In this document: piece after piece, positions 1 to 10,322 of the stretch
Layout of the letters: each line of letters begins with the position of its first letter
How positions within the stretch are numbered: position 1 is the stretch's first letter
DNA from: an uncultured Winogradskyella sp.
GTDB lineage: Bacteria > Bacteroidota > Bacteroidia > Flavobacteriales > Flavobacteriaceae
NCBI RefSeq assembly: GCF_947498345.1
Contig: NZ_CANMJY010000005.1
Span: forward strand, 124,001-188,000
Reading direction: 5' to 3'
Length of the DNA stretch: 64,000 bases
The notes under the pieces: generated by a model
Told to the model about the DNA's origin: nothing
The model's input: the letters and a program-made list of their open reading frames with translations, nothing else
Database searches by the model: none
Made by a program: the position numbers and the translations under genes

Positions 1-3000
1 AAAAAATATGATATCCCGATTGAGTTAAAGGGCCTGGATGTGATTCCCAATAGGCTAACGCACTTTTATTCCCAGGGAAAACCAAAAGTTTTTTGTTAAT
101 ACTTATTGCAAAAGGAACCCCAAAAGAAAACGCATTAGTACTTTGCCCTTTTACTCTTACAATAACTGGCCCACTAGTTGCTCCTTCTGGTACATGCGTA
201 ATTATAGTAGAAGCATCAGCTGAAATAACAATAGCAGGAACACCATTAAATGTAACCAAAATATCCGACAGAATATTTGTAAACCCAGCACCCACAATAG
301 TTACCTCTGCTCCTTTAATTGCTTGCGGAGGGTTTATACTATCAATTTTTGGAGGGGAATCTACAAATACTCGAGCTCTATCGGCAAGTCCACCTGACAC
401 ACAAATAATTGTTGTATTACCCGAACCTCTTGATGCTACCTGACCGGAAGTATTAACTATAGCCACATTAGGGTTTGTTGTTTCCCATAAGTCGGCCGTA
501 TCTGAAACATCAATCACTCTACCATCCCGAAAGGTTCCATAAGCATTAAACTTTTTCACACCACCACTACCCAAAGATGCATGTTCTAAGGAATGACCCT
601 GCGGTTGTATTTCTAAGCGAGCTGGGTCGTTTCTAGCAAGATTCAAAATCTCCTGAAATACATCATTAAGTCCAGTTGGGTCAATAACATTTTGATATCT
701 ACTATTGGTTTGAGATGCTAAAGTTTGTAAATGATTTCCTATACCCTGAGGTCCGATAAACACAAAATAAACACGGATATTTGGAAAATGATGAAGAATG
801 ATATTTCGAGTATTATCCAGTTTTTGAGATAACGTTTGCCCAGTATTATCGTCTTGACCATCAGCAAGAACAAGAACAGCTCCAGTAGATCCTGGATTAC
901 TTTGAAGTTCAGTGTCAGTTAGGCTTATCCCACCTAATATGCCGTCGAACAATTGCGTGCCTCCTCCTGTTGTTAAATTTCGAACATGATCAATAATAGT
1001 ACTTTTGTCTTGATTAAAAGCATGTGCAACAACAGTGTTACTAAATTCGACCATAGCAACTCGATCTTCAGGAAACAACGATGACGACGACAATAATGCT
1101 TCAGCGGCCTCCTTAGCATGTTGTAGTGCAGTCTTACCACTATATACTGTATCCATGCTACCGCTTTTATCTATAACTAATGCTATAGATACCTTAGGTA
1201 TTCTAACTCTTACATGAGCCGTATCCTGCTGGTTCTGAGGGTGTATATAACCAATATTTGTTAGCCCTTCACCTCTTGCAAAAATAATTCCACCTCCTGC
1301 AATGGGTTGAAATAGTGTAGCCACAGACGAATTACTAGTAGTCCAAGTTCCTAAATGCGATTCATCTCTTGTCTCATTATTACTATAGGTTCCTATTACT
1401 GTTAATTTAGTAGTGCCTTGAATTGTGCGTAACTCAGATTGATTTGGCCAAATCCTAACATAGTTCAGTGTTGCAATATTAAGATAAAGTGAGTTACTAG
1501 TGTTTCCTCCTACAGTTACAGTAACCGAACCTGTAGTTGCTTGATCTGGTACAATTACTGTTATTAACCTTCTATCTGGATTAACGCTAAGGGCAATTGT
1601 TGACACTCCGTTAAATGTAATTCGATTATCTATATTATTTCTAGAAAACCCTGTACCAGTTAATGTAACAATAGCTCCTGGAATAACATTGTCTGGACCA
1701 ATGGCATTTATATGTAGCTGCTCAGGATCATAAATAGCGGTAAATGTTGCATCTCCTTTATTTCCAAGTCTATCTACTGTTTCAATTACAAACTGATTTT
1801 CGCCCAAAGCTAAAGGATTTCCAAACGCTAATACAGTTCCATTTGTATTTTGAACAGGTTTACCATTAATAAAAACATCTGCATCTGGTTTTGTGATTTG
1901 TGCACCAATATCTAGTAAAGGTCCATTCGATACAAAACGGCCTGCCATTAAGGGAGGGAAAAGAACCGAGACAAGTGCAGGCATTATATCTTTGGTAATT
2001 ATCACACTATAATCGCTACTATTCTGAACCGTATCATAAGCTTCAGCTTTTATGGTATTTTGGCCTTGTGAAATTCTAACACCTTTCGCTCTAAAATAAC
2101 CCCGTTCTACAATTACATCTATATTGTTAACTTTTACTGTTTTTTTAGAAACATCGTAAAGTTCGGCAACATTTCCATTCACAATAATACGCTGAATATT
2201 TTCTGATTCCCAAGTACCATAAACCGTAATTTGATCAACGCTTGTTGCTATATTATTATAAGGTTTTGTAATTTGTATTCTTGGAGGTGTAGTATCTATA
2301 GTTATTTGAACAGGTCTGGAACTTGCAGACATAAGTCCTGTAGTCCCTATTACTTCGGCAACTATAATATGAGGACCATCGGTAAGTTGGATTTGTTCGA
2401 AAAAATTTCCAAAATTATCTGCTAAACTTCGACCTACAATATTGTGTCCATCACGAATTACAATTGTACTATTTGGTGTACCTTGTCCGATAATAGGAAC
2501 TGTTGCATTACTAGACCTATGATCTGTTCCCATAGGTACCAAAATTTGTGGTGCATCGGGAATATTTTGATTTAAAACTACAGAAATTTTTTCGCTACCT
2601 GTTAATCTTCCATCGTTGGAATGACTCAATACATCAATTGTATTAATTCCAGCTTTTAATGAAATGGGAATGGTATTAGATGTTGAAAATGTATATTCTG
2701 TTTCATTTGAAGTATTCCTATTTACAATTAAATGTGTTCTATTTAGTTCTGCTCCATTAAATACATCGATAGTAACATTAACTTGAACACCTGAAACCGA
2801 TACAGAAACATCAGAATTGAGATTAAAACGTTCTCCATCTACTGGAGACGTAATTTTTACTCCAGGTTGAGTTTCGGGTCTGTCATCTGTTCGTATTTCA
2901 AAAGCCCCTGAAGACTCTCCTTTAGGAGTTTCAGCAATATAAGTCCAATCGTTAAAAGCTGGCGGTGGTTTTTCATCAAAAAATAGCCTGAAATCACCAT

Positions 3001-5398
3001 TAATATCTGCCGTTGTTTTTGCATAACCAAGACCATTAATATTGGCAAAAATATTATGCCCTGGTAATGCCCTACCAGTCACAACACGTGCTCCTGGGTA
3101 AAAATTGGTCACCGATGGTGGTTGTTTAACATGTGAGAATTTTGGAGCCATTCTGAACGGCTGTATTACAGCATTCCCTAAAACTATCTGACCTGTTCCA
3201 CTGGGATGAGCAGTATTTTTTGGTCCACTTTGATCTCCCCACCAATTACTTGCAAGATTTAATTGAGATATATTAGCACCAATATTTATGGCTCCATCTT
3301 CATTGCTATCGAAGTCAGAATCTTCAACTTGAGTAAATTTAGAGGTAGTAGTTATTCCCATTCCTCGGTTTGTTCTAAATAAAGTTCCCTCGATAGAGCA
3401 TTTAACATCCTTTATTGTAATACCATCTGCATCGTTGTTAACAATAATAGAATTGCTTATGTTAATTTGCCCTTGTGGTCCTCCTTCTCCTCGTAAACCA
3501 ACATCATTACAGCTTTCAATAACACATTTATCAAGGCTTATAGTTTTCGGAGCGTTTAGTAAAATATCAATTCCAGCTCCAGCACTTTCTGTAAATCGAC
3601 ATTGCAGGAATTTAACTGAAGCATCAGAAATCATAATGGCGCCATTTTGTTCTTTAGTTTCATCATAGCTTCCTGCAAAACGAATTACAGAGTGTCTTAA
3701 TTCTGAGTTCGCTCCTGTTTCGGGCGAAAAATAGATACCAGGCCATTCTCCTTTGGTAACTGTTAATCTATTGCCGCTAATATCTTGTGGAGGAGGAATA
3801 CTGTAAGGAGTGTCAGTAGTAAGTGAATCATCGGCAGCACCAGTAAGAAAAACAGGTCTGGCTCGAGTTCCTAAAATTTGTATATTTCCTTTCTTCCCTT
3901 CTAGCTCATTACCAACTATTATTCCAGATCTTTCTACAAAACGAACAACTGTATTTGGTTCAATAGTAAGCTTTGCAGGTGTTGAAATTGATCCTTCTAT
4001 CCTGATTGGGTTCATGACAAAATACGGACTGTATTTAGTTTGCCATTTTTGATCGTTAATAATTTTTCCTCCTGCTGGTGATGGAACCGTTAAAAATGCT
4101 GAATCACTGCTTGCCGATTTTTCAATATTAATTGATCTAACAATATATTGATAGTAACCACCTGGTTCGACAGTTTGATCTAAAAATGAGTTCCAATTTT
4201 TATCAACATCTGCAATTTTCCTGAATACACTTGCTCCTTTTCGCCTTCTTAAAACCTCATAAGAGATTATATGAGGATTAGTTATTGTATTACCAAAGAA
4301 AATATGTAATCGACCAGGTTGAGCTATTGCAGATAAATAGCTTATCGGATCTGGTGGTCGTATATTATTATTTAAAAGTCCTTCTAAAGAAATACTATGA
4401 AGAACAACATTATTATTTGGGGTTTGCAAAAATCGAACTTTAAATTTTATGCTTTGACTTTGGATACTTCCTAACAGTCTGATTTGGTTTGCAGTGAGCC
4501 ACTGACCATTAAACGTTGTCATTCCATCTACTTGATATTGATAACGTATAGCACCCTGACCCGAAGTGTCTGGTTGAAAAGAATTCATGTACCATTTTGT
4601 CGATGGATCGTTAGTACTATAAGCTTTAAAATCAACTTCAGAATCTCCCACAGCAGCTTGAGTTGGAATAATCCGAAATTCTGAGAAATCTATACTACTA
4701 TAACCTGAAGTTGTTCCTCCAGAATACCCTGTAAGTCCTACTTCTTTTGCCGTTAACCCAAAAGACGGAGATGCTAAGCGTTTAAAATTGACTCCATCTA
4801 CGCTGTAAAAACAGCGATAGCGATTACCATCAAAATCTATTTTTAAACTTATCGTTTCTGAAAAAACATCAGCTTCATTAATAGTCCTTTCACGGTTCGC
4901 TTCGAGAATACGAGTTATAACCTTAGAAGGTGCGTCAAAATTACGACGAATAAGGAACTCATGAACTAAATACTGACCCTGCCCAAAATTAATTACTAAT
5001 GCTCCGGTACGTCTATCATCTGGAATTGGCAGCATCGCCATGACTCCAGTGCCAACCAGGATACCTTCGTATCCCTTCTTAATATTAACTTGAACAGAAA
5101 AATTAGAGGAAGGCGCAGCTTGATGAATATAAACAGCATCTCTTTGATTATTATTAAATTGCTTGTGATCATCAAGTCCAAGAGAGAGATAGCCATACCA
5201 TTTATCCCCAATATTTCTGGTGCCTGTAATGAGCCCTGAAGACGGAGCGTTTTCAATAGACCATCTTTGTGAATTTAGTGAACTGTCTGCAAAATCATCA
5301 TCTAATGCTCCTTTAATACTCCAACCATTAGTACGAAACACATTTGATGATAATTGAACATCATCAGTGGTTTTCCATGATATTTTAAACTTTGGCAT
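1..5398 (-). CDS. Giant modular vWA / IPT-TIG / beta-helix protein, C-terminus beyond window
   Basis: One uninterrupted minus-strand frame runs from an ATG at 5396-5398 off the left edge, giving about 1,799 residues without a stop. It starts MPKFKISWKT and has no Sec signal or lipobox. Visible in order: a beta-sandwich, LamG-like region (about 20-220), a fibronectin-III-like segment (about 350-430), a right-handed beta-helix-like stretch (about 540-730, ending in an NWWG...SGP motif), several Ig-like segments, an IPT/TIG domain (about 1229), a Big_2-like segment, a von Willebrand A domain whose MIDAS motif DKSGS begins at residue 1410, and a second IPT/TIG domain. It lies 523 bases beyond the last payload gene of the injection-system cluster on the same strand. 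The architecture suggests binding or adhesion. A fibre- or surface-like component of the injection particle is an inference; an unrelated adhesin is the alternative. Confidence 0.8.
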   Translation of the reverse strand, partial: MPKFKISWKTTDDVQLSSNVFRTNGWSIKGALDDDFADSSLNSQRWSIENAPSSGLITGTRNIGDKWYGYLSLGLDDHKQFNNNQRDAVYIHQAAPSSNFSVQVNIKKGYEGILVGTGVMAMLPIPDDRRTGALVINFGQGQYLVHEFLIRRNFDAPSKVITRILEANRERTINEADVFSETISLKIDFDGNRYRCFYSVDGVNFKRLASPSFGLTAKEVGLTGYSGGTTSGYSSIDFSEFRIIPTQAAVGDSEVDFKAYSTNDPSTKWYMNSFQPDTSGQGAIRYQYQVDGMTTFNGQWLTANQIRLLGSIQSQSIKFKVRFLQTPNNNVVLHSISLEGLLNNNIRPPDPISYLSAIAQPGRLHIFFGNTITNPHIISYEVLRRRKGASVFRKIADVDKNWNSFLDQTVEPGGYYQYIVRSINIEKSASSDSAFLTVPSPAGGKIINDQKWQTKYSPYFVMNPIRIEGSISTPAKLTIEPNTVVRFVERSGIIVGNELEGKKGNIQILGTRARPVFLTGAADDSLTTDTPYSIPPPQDISGNRLTVTKGEWPGIYFSPETGANSELRHSVIRFAGSYDETKEQNGAIMISDASVKFLQCRFTESAGAGIDILLNAPKTISLDKCVIESCNDVGLRGEGGPQGQINISNSIIVNNDADGITIKDVKCSIEGTLFRTNRGMGITTTSKFTQVEDSDFDSNEDGAINIGANISQLNLASNWWGDQSGPKNTAHPSGTGQIVLGNAVIQPFRMAPKFSHVKQPPSVTNFYPGARVVTGRALPGHNIFANINGLGYAKTTADINGDFRLFFDEKPPPAFNDWTYIAETPKGESSGAFEIRTDDRPETQPGVKITSPVDGERFNLNSDVSVSVSGVQVNVTIDVFNGAELNRTHLIVNRNTSNETEYTFSTSNTIPISLKAGINTIDVLSHSNDGRLTGSEKISVVLNQNIPDAPQILVPMGTDHRSSNATVPIIGQGTPNSTIVIRDGHNIVGRSLADNFGNFFEQIQLTDGPHIIVAEVIGTTGLMSASSRPVQITIDTTPPRIQITKPYNNIATSVDQITVYGTWESENIQRIIVNGNVAELYDVSKKTVKVNNIDVIVERGYFRAKGVRISQGQNTIKAEAYDTVQNSSDYSVIITKDIMPALVSVLFPPLMAGRFVSNGPLLDIGAQITKPDADVFINGKPVQNTNGTVLAFGNPLALGENQFVIETVDRLGNKGDATFTAIYDPEQLHINAIGPDNVIPGAIVTLTGTGFSRNNIDNRITFNGVSTIALSVNPDRRLITVIVPDQATTGSVTVTVGGNTSNSLYLNIATLNYVRIWPNQSELRTIQGTTKLTVIGTYSNNETRDESHLGTWTTSNSSVATLFQPIAGGGIIFARGEGLTNIGYIHPQNQQDTAHVRVRIPKVSIALVIDKSGSMDTVYSGKTALQHAKEAAEALLSSSSLFPEDRVAMVEFSNTVVAHAFNQDKSTIIDHVRNLTTGGGTQLFDGILGGISLTDTELQSNPGSTGAVLVLADGQDDNTGQTLSQKLDNTRNIILHHFPNIRVYFVFIGPQGIGNHLQTLASQTNSRYQNVIDPTGLNDVFQEILNLARNDPARLEIQPQGHSLEHASLGSGGVKKFNAYGTFRDGRVIDVSDTADLWETTNPNVAIVNTSGQVASRGSGNTTIICVSGGLADRARVFVDSPPKIDSINPPQAIKGAEVTIVGAGFTNILSDILVTFNGVPAIVISADASTIITHVPEGATSGPVIVRVKGQSTNAFSFGVPFAISINKKLLVFPGNKSALAYWESHPGPLTQSGYHIF

Positions 5399-5921
5399 AT
5401 TATCGCTTTTATGGTTTTCAACTATAACGACTTATATAAAGCAGGCTAATAACTTTTTGAAGCTTAATACAAAAACAAGGGGAGAATGATCAGTTATATT
5501 TCTTTAAATAGAAATATTACCCCTAAGATAGAGAAAATTTATGAACTATTTCCGAATACAGAAATTGATTTACTAGTATTCTCAACCCCTCTTTTATATG
5601 AAATACAAATTTGAGACAAAAAATATATTTATAATAAAAGTAACTATTTCTTGTAGGTCATATTCTTTTTACCCCTTACCATAAATTAACAAGGACACCT
5701 ACTAAGACAATACAAATTAGGGCAAAGACTCAATTAATAACCACTACCATTGACCAATCGTAAACTAGCGTTGCTCATATATAAATCATTATAAGCACAT
5801 TTTTGATTTCTTATTGTAAATTACCGTAACTCTTAAAGAAGAAACATGATAATTGCCAGGTAAGAAAATGATTTATAGAAAATAACATCATGTCTTTTTC
5901 TCCTATTCATAAGTAAATAAT
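5399..5921. other. Intergenic gap with no gene seen
   Basis: These 523 AT-rich bases lie between the stop of the pentein-type payload gene and the start of the giant modular gene. I find no open frame with coding character, no RNA gene and no convincing hairpin followed by a T-run. The length, compared with gaps of 17-171 bases among the payload genes, suggests that the giant gene has its own promoter. I could not identify a good TTG / TAnnTTTG pair. Confidence 0.5.
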
Positions 5922-8021
5922 CTACTCATCATACCAACTTCCTGGTATGAAATTTTCTATCCTAATTTTTAATTGACTTATCAGTTTATCACCACTGTCT
6001 ATTTCTGAATCTTTTGGAACATATTTATCTTTCTCGTTCTTATAATTAGCAATGATTTTAACTCCATCAAGCAAAATTTGAAGTAGTATCTTTGAATCTG
6101 ATCCATTCTTCGATATAATTATTGTATCAGGTACACTTGTTGAATCAAAAGCGATACCAGAATCAATGCCGCCTAAAGACAACCCTTCCGCAGCAATAGA
6201 TTTATACTGACTCATTTCATCAATTTGAAACCCGAGCTTGCCCCAGGTAATAGGGCACATAGAATCAGTAACATCTAGTTCGGGTAGTTCACCAACTTGC
6301 CCACTAGCTTTGGTTCGACATCCAGCTCCTCCCATGTCTGTTAAAGAAGCTTCAGACATCGCTGGATCTAAGAAATACAATCTTTCAATACCTGTATGTA
6401 ATCGATTCAAATATTGATCAGCAATATAACTTTCGGCTCTGGGATCTATAGATCCGTTAGTAATAAAAAATGGCATCCCATCTTTACTGCTAAGACCACC
6501 CTCTCCATTTAAGAAATTCATCTTTGGTAGAGTTCTAGTTGGCGGAAATGCACCAGCAACCCTGACAACTTCAAGTCCTGCGCGTCGTAAATCTTCATAA
6601 CTCCTGTTTTCATATTGTGCAAATTTTCTTGCTCTCTCTTCCAAGTCAAGAAGCTCTTCGTTTAACTCTAATCCCATCTCTTTCCAAACTACCATAGCTT
6701 CTCCATTAGTTTCACTAGGTTTTCGGTTTTGATAATCTTCAATCAACCAAGCTTTCTGTAGGTTAAATGCCATTAGGGCGTCATTTAGAATTACCTGACC
6801 TTGACGCATTAAAACCATAGACATGTCTAGATGAAACTCTCCAGGCTGCTCTATAAAATGTATATTTCTTGGGTTGTGAACTCCATAGTCTCTTGCAATT
6901 ACTTCCCTCACTTGTTCCTGGGAAATTTTATCTGGACTTACACCTTCTTTGTGAGCTAGTAATTGCTGTGTTAAAGCGACTCCATCACGACCCACTAAAG
7001 CATAAGGCTGGCCATCTTCTGTAGTACCGTGAAGAATATTTCCGCCCTCAATATGGCTTATATTTTTAAAACTATCTCTTTTTTCAGAAAACGCTATTGC
7101 ATACTTATCTTGCTGTGCACGCTTATCCGTTACTACTTTACCTGGCAAACTTATTTCCCCGTCTGATTTGTCTCTAGGGTCAAAATAAAAATCACGTTGA
7201 TCCCTAGCATCTTTAATGGCTGGTCCTGGATCTATAACTTCATTAGGGAAAGGCATATGAATGTTGCCTTGAACATCAAAATCACCTGAGTCCTCTGCCC
7301 ATTCATCTTGAACAGACTCAGAAGGGATTAATTTAATATTTGTCAGTGCCTCTTTAGATACATAATGGCGAAACTCATCCATGTCACTTCCTCTCAAAAG
7401 AACTGTAACACTAAATCCTTCTTCTATACCTACTAATGCCATTTGCTCAATATAAGTAGATGTAACTTGAGCCCTTTCCCCTCCTTTAAATGTCATGTGC
7501 ATTGTTTCAGGAACTACTGTAAGGTCTTTAGGAACTGTACGTGCTTCTCCCCTAGAATCAGTAGCTCTGGAAGGTCCTGAAATGTTTTTTGGAGCACGCC
7601 TAGATATACTGCTTTTATCTTCTGTTATAGATGTTACTGGCTGTTGAAAGTCGCGTGTTTCAGCAGGAAAAGCTAAGTCTCGATTGCCTCCTGCAAATAT
7701 TGACAATAAGCCATACAACTGTTGTCTCTGAACTGAACTGGGATTTTTCTCTAGAAGAGATTTCGCTAAAGCATAATTTTTTGCATTTTCTTCCTGATTT
7801 TCATTTAAAAGTCTAACCAATAATGCCTTATCGCCATCTCGAAGTACTCGTTGTATCACTTCAGGTTTCTCAAGCCTAGTATTATAAATTAAATTTTGCC
7901 CATTTGGTATTGGCCTATTATCAACCAACTGAAATGTATTGCCAGTATTACTTTTCGCTAAGCTATTTGCAACTGCAGTAGTATTTGCTTCTTTATATTT
8001 GTATAAGCTTTTATTTAGCAT
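5922..8021 (-). CDS. Putative eCIS payload, pentein-fold (arginine deiminase-type) enzyme
   Basis: The 699-residue protein has a polar N-terminus with a QLVDNRP motif at 31-37, the tag shared by the other payload proteins of this cassette, but it lacks the DUF4157 module. The body carries the ordered signature of the guanidino-modifying pentein superfamily: WAEDSGDF (Asp243), EGGN (Glu325), FHLDM (His397, Asp399) and GGAGCRT (Cys568, candidate nucleophile). Known members hydrolyse or transfer the guanidino group of arginine or agmatine, so deimination of host arginine residues is a plausible role. The large insertions between motifs are more like protein-arginine deiminases than compact agmatine deiminases. 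It follows the next upstream gene by 18 bases. The family call rests on motif order and spacing only. Confidence 0.7.
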   Translation of the reverse strand: MLNKSLYKYKEANTTAVANSLAKSNTGNTFQLVDNRPIPNGQNLIYNTRLEKPEVIQRVLRDGDKALLVRLLNENQEENAKNYALAKSLLEKNPSSVQRQQLYGLLSIFAGGNRDLAFPAETRDFQQPVTSITEDKSSISRRAPKNISGPSRATDSRGEARTVPKDLTVVPETMHMTFKGGERAQVTSTYIEQMALVGIEEGFSVTVLLRGSDMDEFRHYVSKEALTNIKLIPSESVQDEWAEDSGDFDVQGNIHMPFPNEVIDPGPAIKDARDQRDFYFDPRDKSDGEISLPGKVVTDKRAQQDKYAIAFSEKRDSFKNISHIEGGNILHGTTEDGQPYALVGRDGVALTQQLLAHKEGVSPDKISQEQVREVIARDYGVHNPRNIHFIEQPGEFHLDMSMVLMRQGQVILNDALMAFNLQKAWLIEDYQNRKPSETNGEAMVVWKEMGLELNEELLDLEERARKFAQYENRSYEDLRRAGLEVVRVAGAFPPTRTLPKMNFLNGEGGLSSKDGMPFFITNGSIDPRAESYIADQYLNRLHTGIERLYFLDPAMSEASLTDMGGAGCRTKASGQVGELPELDVTDSMCPITWGKLGFQIDEMSQYKSIAAEGLSLGGIDSGIAFDSTSVPDTIIISKNGSDSKILLQILLDGVKIIANYKNEKDKYVPKDSEIDSGDKLISQLKIRIENFIPGSWYDE

Positions 8022-8039
8022 TTTTAAACATATCGGTTG

Positions 8040-10151
8040 TTATTCTTCTGGTGGTAAATCAATAACATTTCGTTCATCTTCTGGAGGACGAGCTGATGAT
8101 GATAAAGGATTAGAAAGTACATTATCATCATTATAATTCTGCGATGGCCAGATTGTAGGTCTATGAAGTACATGTGAATAATTCTTATAACGTGCTTGGA
8201 ATTCTACCAGTAATTTAGTTGCATTGTCTCTAACTACTGGTCTTTCGCTTCCTGCCTTTTGAATGATGCTTGATAAAATCTGTTGAAAAAGAACGAAATA
8301 ATCATTTCTCACTTCTATCATTTCATCTGCTTCTAATCTCTCTTTTACAGTTTTATCATAAAGTCTAGGAGTTTTTCCTAGAAGGAATTGTCGCCATTCT
8401 AGTGCAAGTTGCGGTTTTAATCCAGAGATAGGCTGACCTTTATGCTCAACTTCATCAGGTCTATCTTTTTTCATAACATCTGGTCCAGCTAATCTACGTA
8501 ATGTGTTTCTTGATGTATTTATGTTTCGAAAACCTCCAAATAAAATGGCCGCGGTCTCTTGTAAACGACGAGCATGAGACTGCTGTTCTGGGGTTCCAAT
8601 AAAAATACAGGCATCGATTAATGTTTTATGGATTTTGTCTGGACGTTTTAAACGTGCTCGCAAAGCATATTTTGTAAGTAGCCAATGACTATCATCGCGA
8701 ATGATACGAATATTTCCTAGATCTCCAGACACGGTCTCTTCATTAAAGTTGAGACGACGTTCGTTTTCCTCTCCCTCATCGACAAAGTGAAATGAATATT
8801 CCAAATCGCCAGCATTAAACATAATTGTATTACGACCTGAAATACGCATATCTTCAGTTTTTAATAAGCCGCGTAATGCTCCGCCTGGTAATGTATCCAA
8901 TGCTGTGTCCATTTGATTCATTATTAACTCCATCATACCCTTCTTAGTTGTTACCTCATCCCTGTCTAAAATAGCTTTAACAATAGGTGCCCGACCTACT
9001 TTAAATTGAAAATCCATATCAATATCACGCATGTTTTCAGAAGCTCTTCCTAACCTACCTCCTCTTGGCCGTTTGAGTGACATTGCGGAACCTCCTCCTA
9101 GAATATACTCGAACTCTTGCAATAATTCATTTGCATTAAAACAACGTTGTATTAAACCAATTAATGTAGGTATCTGTATTATCCTACTTTGTAATCTTGG
9201 GCTTGGCGGTGGTTGCAATAATTCAGCTCTTTCTTCTTCATCTTTTAAGGCTTCTGTTTCACCTAGCATTCCAATAGCTTCTTCCGGTGGACGAATATTT
9301 AAAGCTCCAACTTCACGCATTGCTCCTCTGAAATTACCTTCATCGACTCCAGCTTCTTTTACAATTACCAACATTCTTTCCAGCAAATCTCCAGGTTCTA
9401 CCACAGTTTTGAGCCAGGCATCAAAACCTCCTTTGTCATTTTTATCGAAAAGCATATTGTAAAATGTCCCCTCATGTTCTTTAAGGTTACTTCCTTCTAT
9501 GCTCAAAAGTTCATTGAAAACTTTTATTAACTCGAGATGCGCAATTGGATTATATCCTTTGACAAAATACCCTTGTAGAACTGGTCTAGCATGAGTATCT
9601 TTACTATTAAAAAGCTCTAATAAAGTATTTTGTTGTGCATTTTTGTTACTTAAATTATTAGCAATTTCTCCCATCTTATCTGCCTCTTGCTCTAAACCAG
9701 TATCATCATTAATATTAGCTTTACCTTTCATCTGAAGAGTAGGTTTTACACGACCTTGCTTTTGCTGTACTACATGCCAAGCTTCATGTGGTAAATGTTT
9801 TTCTTGCCCAGATGCTAAATGAATATCTGTACCTTGGGCATAAGCATGGGCATTGAGCTGAGCTGGTTTATTAGAATTGTAATGCACTTTTGTGTCGCTC
9901 ATATCAATACCTGATAAATTCTCAATACCAGATTTTAAGTTATCTGGCAAACCTGTTTTATTTTCTTTTTTTTGAATGGTCTGCGATTTTGAAGTATTTT
10001 GAATCGCATCTATTTGCTTTTGTTGTACAATAGCTTCAGGTCGATTGTCTACAAATTGAAATGTAGACACACCACTGTTCTTATTTTGAGAAATAATATT
10101 AGCGCCCTTACGGCTTTTATTCTCATTTTTTTTGTCAGTGTATGTGTTCAT
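8040..10151 (-). CDS. Putative eCIS payload: DUF4157 module plus nucleotidyltransferase-fold domain
   Basis: The protein has 703 residues. The N-terminus is polar and carries FQFVDNRPEA at 31-40. A DUF4157 module follows (about 66-160) with HEAWH at 122-126, the HExxH metallopeptidase-type motif, and LEQEAD at 153-158, whose acidic residues could supply the third metal ligand. DUF4157 is known as a domain common in eCIS-associated proteins. Around 352-381 a GGGSAM motif is followed by R-rich spacing and DIDMDF, the pattern of nucleotidyltransferase-superfamily proteins such as AbiEii (GG[ST]...DxD). A nucleotidylating toxin is therefore a reasonable inference. The remaining C-terminal region is unrecognised. 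The module at about 66-146 is nearly identical to those in the next two upstream payload genes. Confidence 0.68.
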   Translation of the reverse strand: MNTYTDKKNENKSRKGANIISQNKNSGVSTFQFVDNRPEAIVQQKQIDAIQNTSKSQTIQKKENKTGLPDNLKSGIENLSGIDMSDTKVHYNSNKPAQLNAHAYAQGTDIHLASGQEKHLPHEAWHVVQQKQGRVKPTLQMKGKANINDDTGLEQEADKMGEIANNLSNKNAQQNTLLELFNSKDTHARPVLQGYFVKGYNPIAHLELIKVFNELLSIEGSNLKEHEGTFYNMLFDKNDKGGFDAWLKTVVEPGDLLERMLVIVKEAGVDEGNFRGAMREVGALNIRPPEEAIGMLGETEALKDEEERAELLQPPPSPRLQSRIIQIPTLIGLIQRCFNANELLQEFEYILGGGSAMSLKRPRGGRLGRASENMRDIDMDFQFKVGRAPIVKAILDRDEVTTKKGMMELIMNQMDTALDTLPGGALRGLLKTEDMRISGRNTIMFNAGDLEYSFHFVDEGEENERRLNFNEETVSGDLGNIRIIRDDSHWLLTKYALRARLKRPDKIHKTLIDACIFIGTPEQQSHARRLQETAAILFGGFRNINTSRNTLRRLAGPDVMKKDRPDEVEHKGQPISGLKPQLALEWRQFLLGKTPRLYDKTVKERLEADEMIEVRNDYFVLFQQILSSIIQKAGSERPVVRDNATKLLVEFQARYKNYSHVLHRPTIWPSQNYNDDNVLSNPLSSSARPPEDERNVIDLPPEE
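9716..9956 (-). repeat. DUF4157 module, copy 1 of 3
   Basis: This segment encodes residues about 66-146 of the nucleotidyltransferase-type payload. It is nearly identical in protein, and visibly very similar in DNA, to 11298-11510 and 13364-13606. Flanking sequence diverges sharply on both sides, so the module behaves like a cassette spread by duplication or recombination. Confidence 0.8.
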
Positions 10152-10322
10152 ATTTTCACTTTTTTGGCATTGGTCAATTGCCTATAACAATTAGGCTAAA
10201 AAACCTTTTAATGGCTTTTAGGTTTTGATATGGATTGTCTCAAATTGATAGGGATAAAATCAACTTATCGATCAAAATAAGACACTCATTAACTGTCAAA
10301 TATTTTCAAGAATTACTTTTAT

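Noticed and set aside
93-5256. Short open frames on both strands in 1-5.3 kb
   Set aside because: All lie inside the single long minus-strand frame, whose translation stays coherent in domain content to the window edge; the short products look random.
9031-9462. Plus-strand 143-codon frame
   Set aside because: It mirrors the nucleotidyltransferase payload gene; the Ser/Pro-rich product has no family character and the minus-strand frame is clearly coding.
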